The notes below the pieces were generated by a model. That model ran no database searches. It had not been told where the DNA came from and saw only the letters and a list, made by a program, of their open reading frames with translations. A stretch of DNA of 7,002 bases, from assembly GCA_021821225.1 (NCBI GenBank), contig JAKACR010000148.1, positions 1 to 7,002 of the forward strand, read 5' to 3'. A program made the translations under genes and the position numbers. Origin of the DNA: Bacillota bacterium. GTDB lineage: Bacteria > Bacillota > Bacilli > Alicyclobacillales > SLC66. This document shows, piece by piece, positions 5,666 to 7,002 of this stretch (position 1 is the first letter of the stretch; every line of letters begins with the position of its first letter).

Positions 5666-6325
5666 GTGGCAAAAGCGTCGTTTGGGAAATGGCTCAAGGA
5701 CCAATTGACAGAACACGGCATGTCGCTCCGCAGCCTGGGAAAAGCGACGGGCATCGACCCCGCGACCCTGTCTCGGATCAGTTCGGCCAAACAGCAGCCT
5801 ACACTCCCACATCTTGAACGAATCGCCAGAGCGCTTGAGATCCCGCTCACGCGCGCGATCGAGGCGGCCGGGTTCGACATCGCCGGATCGCCCGCAGGCA
5901 AAGAGAGCCGCGCGACGGATACGGGAGAATCCCATCGTTTGAACATGGCCATTCGGAGAACAGCCACCTCCCTGACCGAACGCCTCGACCGACTGGCCGA
6001 CGCTCTGCTGGAATACCAGATTCTGGCCGGAACAGAACAAGGCCGCACGCTGATCATTGAGCGCACGGCCGAGAAGTTGCGGCAAAGCGGAGCGCATGGA
6101 CAGTTTCTGTCGCAGGTGCGCGCGCTTCACTGTATTGCGGCGGATGAGACGGCGCCGCCGCACAGGCGGTCGCTCGCGGGGAGCGCCCTGCTATACTTCA
6201 TTCTGGAGGCGGACGTCATTCCGGATAGTGAGTTCCCCGTCGGCTACGTAGACGACGCGATTGCGGTGCAGACCATATGGGAAATGGTGTCATTCTCCGG
6301 AGACGACCAGGAGGACATGGGCTAA
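5666..6325 (+). CDS. XRE-family HTH regulator fused to a C-terminal DUF1232 (YkvA-like) segment
   Basis: Probable transcriptional regulator of 219 aa. The start chosen is GTG 5666, 9 nt after AGGGAG (5651-5656); the TTG at 5657 touches that site and is unlikely. Residues about 5-70 are a typical XRE helix-turn-helix, with MSLRSLGKATGIDPATLSRI (19-38) followed by the helix PTLPHLERIARALEI. A charged linker (75-95) leads to a helical middle part (about 95-160). Residues about 168-207 carry the DUF1232 signature: ALLYFILEADVIPDSEFPVG (174-193), then YVDDAIAV (194-201), so the D-x-IPD and G-Y-x-DD elements are kept. DUF1232 is a short hydrophobic, often membrane-linked domain of unknown function; here it may sense or tether. 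The divergent transporter is a plausible target. The ending is acidic. Confidence 0.88.
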   Translation: MAKASFGKWLKDQLTEHGMSLRSLGKATGIDPATLSRISSAKQQPTLPHLERIARALEIPLTRAIEAAGFDIAGSPAGKESRATDTGESHRLNMAIRRTATSLTERLDRLADALLEYQILAGTEQGRTLIIERTAEKLRQSGAHGQFLSQVRALHCIAADETAPPHRRSLAGSALLYFILEADVIPDSEFPVGYVDDAIAVQTIWEMVSFSGDDQEDMG

Positions 6326-6332
6326 AGTCCAC

Positions 6333-6349
6333 TGCGCAGACAATGCGCA
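6333..6349. repeat. Short hairpin between convergent genes
   Basis: TGCGCA (6333-6338) and TGCGCA (6344-6349) form a perfect 6-bp stem with a 5-nt loop, in the 38-bp gap between the stop of the regulator gene and the stop of the M32 gene. No T tract follows on either strand. It may help end transcription from both sides, but the stem is short. Confidence 0.3.
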
Positions 6350-6363
6350 CGCACCTGGCATGA

Positions 6364-7002
6364 TCACAGTTCGTACAGTTCGACGTACTTTTTTGTCAAG
6401 TAATCCATCAGCGCGCGCGATGAAAGTTTCTCATTTGTGACAGAACGAAGCAGGTCGGTCGGATCGAGCATGCTGCCGTGACGATGGATTCGCGTGGCGA
6501 GCCATTCTTTCAATTCATCCAGCCTGCCCGCCCGGACGGATTCGCGCCATGCGGGGAGATCACGCTCCATCGCTTCCGTGAACTGGGCCGCGTACATATT
6601 GCCGAGCGCATAGGACGGGAAATAGCCAAGATCACCGCCGGACCAGTGTACGTCCTGCAACACGCCCACGGCGTCATTCTCCGGTTCAATCCCGATATAA
6701 TCACGCATCTTTTCGCGCCAGAGTCCAGGCAGATCCCGCACAGAGATATCGCCCTGCAAAAACCCCTTCTCGATTTCGTAGCGGATCATGATGTGCAGGT
6801 TGTACGTGAGCTCATCCGCCTCCACGCGGATGAGCGACGGGCCGACGATATTGACAGCGCGGTAAAACCGCTCGGCATCGACATCCGCCAACTCTTCCCG
6901 GAACACGTCTTGCAAGGGCGCATAGTAACGCTCCCAAAATTCCCGGCTGCGGCCGACGATGTTCTCCCAAAAGCGCGACTGCGATTCGTGAATTCCCATG
7001 GA
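6364..7002 (-). CDS. M32-family metallocarboxypeptidase (carboxypeptidase Taq type), C-terminal part, truncated by window
   Basis: Cytosolic zinc carboxypeptidase that removes C-terminal residues from peptides. About 213 codons are present, against roughly 500 aa for the family, and the frame runs off the window at 7002. The ATG at 6999 is internal (a Ser codon precedes it), and the HExxH zinc motif must lie beyond the edge. Counted from that ATG, the family marks are GIHESQSRFWEN (2-13), whose HESQSR Glu5 corresponds to the third zinc ligand in the Pyrococcus enzyme; IRVEADELTYNLHI (57-70); and DVHWSGGDLGYFPSYALGN (116-134), the best family signature. The C-terminus KKYVELYEL is also typical. 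The gene converges on the regulator gene with 38 bp between the stops. No sign of decay in the visible part. Confidence 0.95.
   Translation of the reverse strand, partial: SMGIHESQSRFWENIVGRSREFWERYYAPLQDVFREELADVDAERFYRAVNIVGPSLIRVEADELTYNLHIMIRYEIEKGFLQGDISVRDLPGLWREKMRDYIGIEPENDAVGVLQDVHWSGGDLGYFPSYALGNMYAAQFTEAMERDLPAWRESVRAGRLDELKEWLATRIHRHGSMLDPTDLLRSVTNEKLSSRALMDYLTKKYVELYEL

Noticed and set aside
5519..6163. Possible N-terminal extension of the transporter by 215 residues
   Set aside because: The extension is antisense to the XRE-DUF1232 gene, looks non-coding, and the ATG at 5518 has a ribosome binding site just before the first membrane helix.

Overview
The window looks like chromosomal DNA of a GC-rich, spore-forming Firmicute, and the Alicyclobacillaceae and relatives fit best. 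The evidence is the GC content (roughly 60% by eye), the strong AGGAGG-type ribosome binding sites, TTG/GTG starts at two genes, a Bacillus AspB-type aminotransferase, a Firmicute class A PBP and an M32 carboxypeptidase. The genus is inference. There is no phage, IS, CRISPR array, tRNA or rRNA.

Layout. (1) 1-1286, plus: the transpeptidase half of a bifunctional penicillin-binding protein, cut at its 5' side by the window edge. (2) 1347-2549, plus: AspB-like aspartate aminotransferase, behind its own extended -10 promoter that overlaps the PBP stop codon. (3) 2550-4198: two small unrecognised genes that converge, 2708-3445 plus and 3616-4062 minus. Each has a basic or polar low-complexity N-terminus followed by a helical domain, and two hairpins lie between them. 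Each is preceded by almost the same promoter-like element, with the same 10-bp gap between its two halves, and it resembles a mother-cell sporulation (SigK-type) promoter. (4) 4199-5518, minus: an Nramp/SLC11 transporter whose metal-binding motifs are altered in a way that recalls the Nramp-related Mg2+ transporters. (5) 5666-6325, plus, divergent from the transporter: an XRE-type regulator fused to a C-terminal DUF1232/YkvA-like segment. The 147-bp divergent control region holds three separate dyads, one lying on the regulator's -10. (6) 6364-7002, minus: the C-terminal part of an M32 metallocarboxypeptidase, cut by the window edge.

How the genes relate. PBP and AspAT are housekeeping genes for cell wall and amino acid metabolism, and their closeness recalls the aspB-ponA neighbourhood of Bacillus. 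The two small genes form a candidate co-regulated sporulation pair. The transporter and the XRE-DUF1232 protein form a candidate regulated divergent pair. The least described material is the sporulation-like pair with its duplicated promoter, followed by the transporter/regulator locus.
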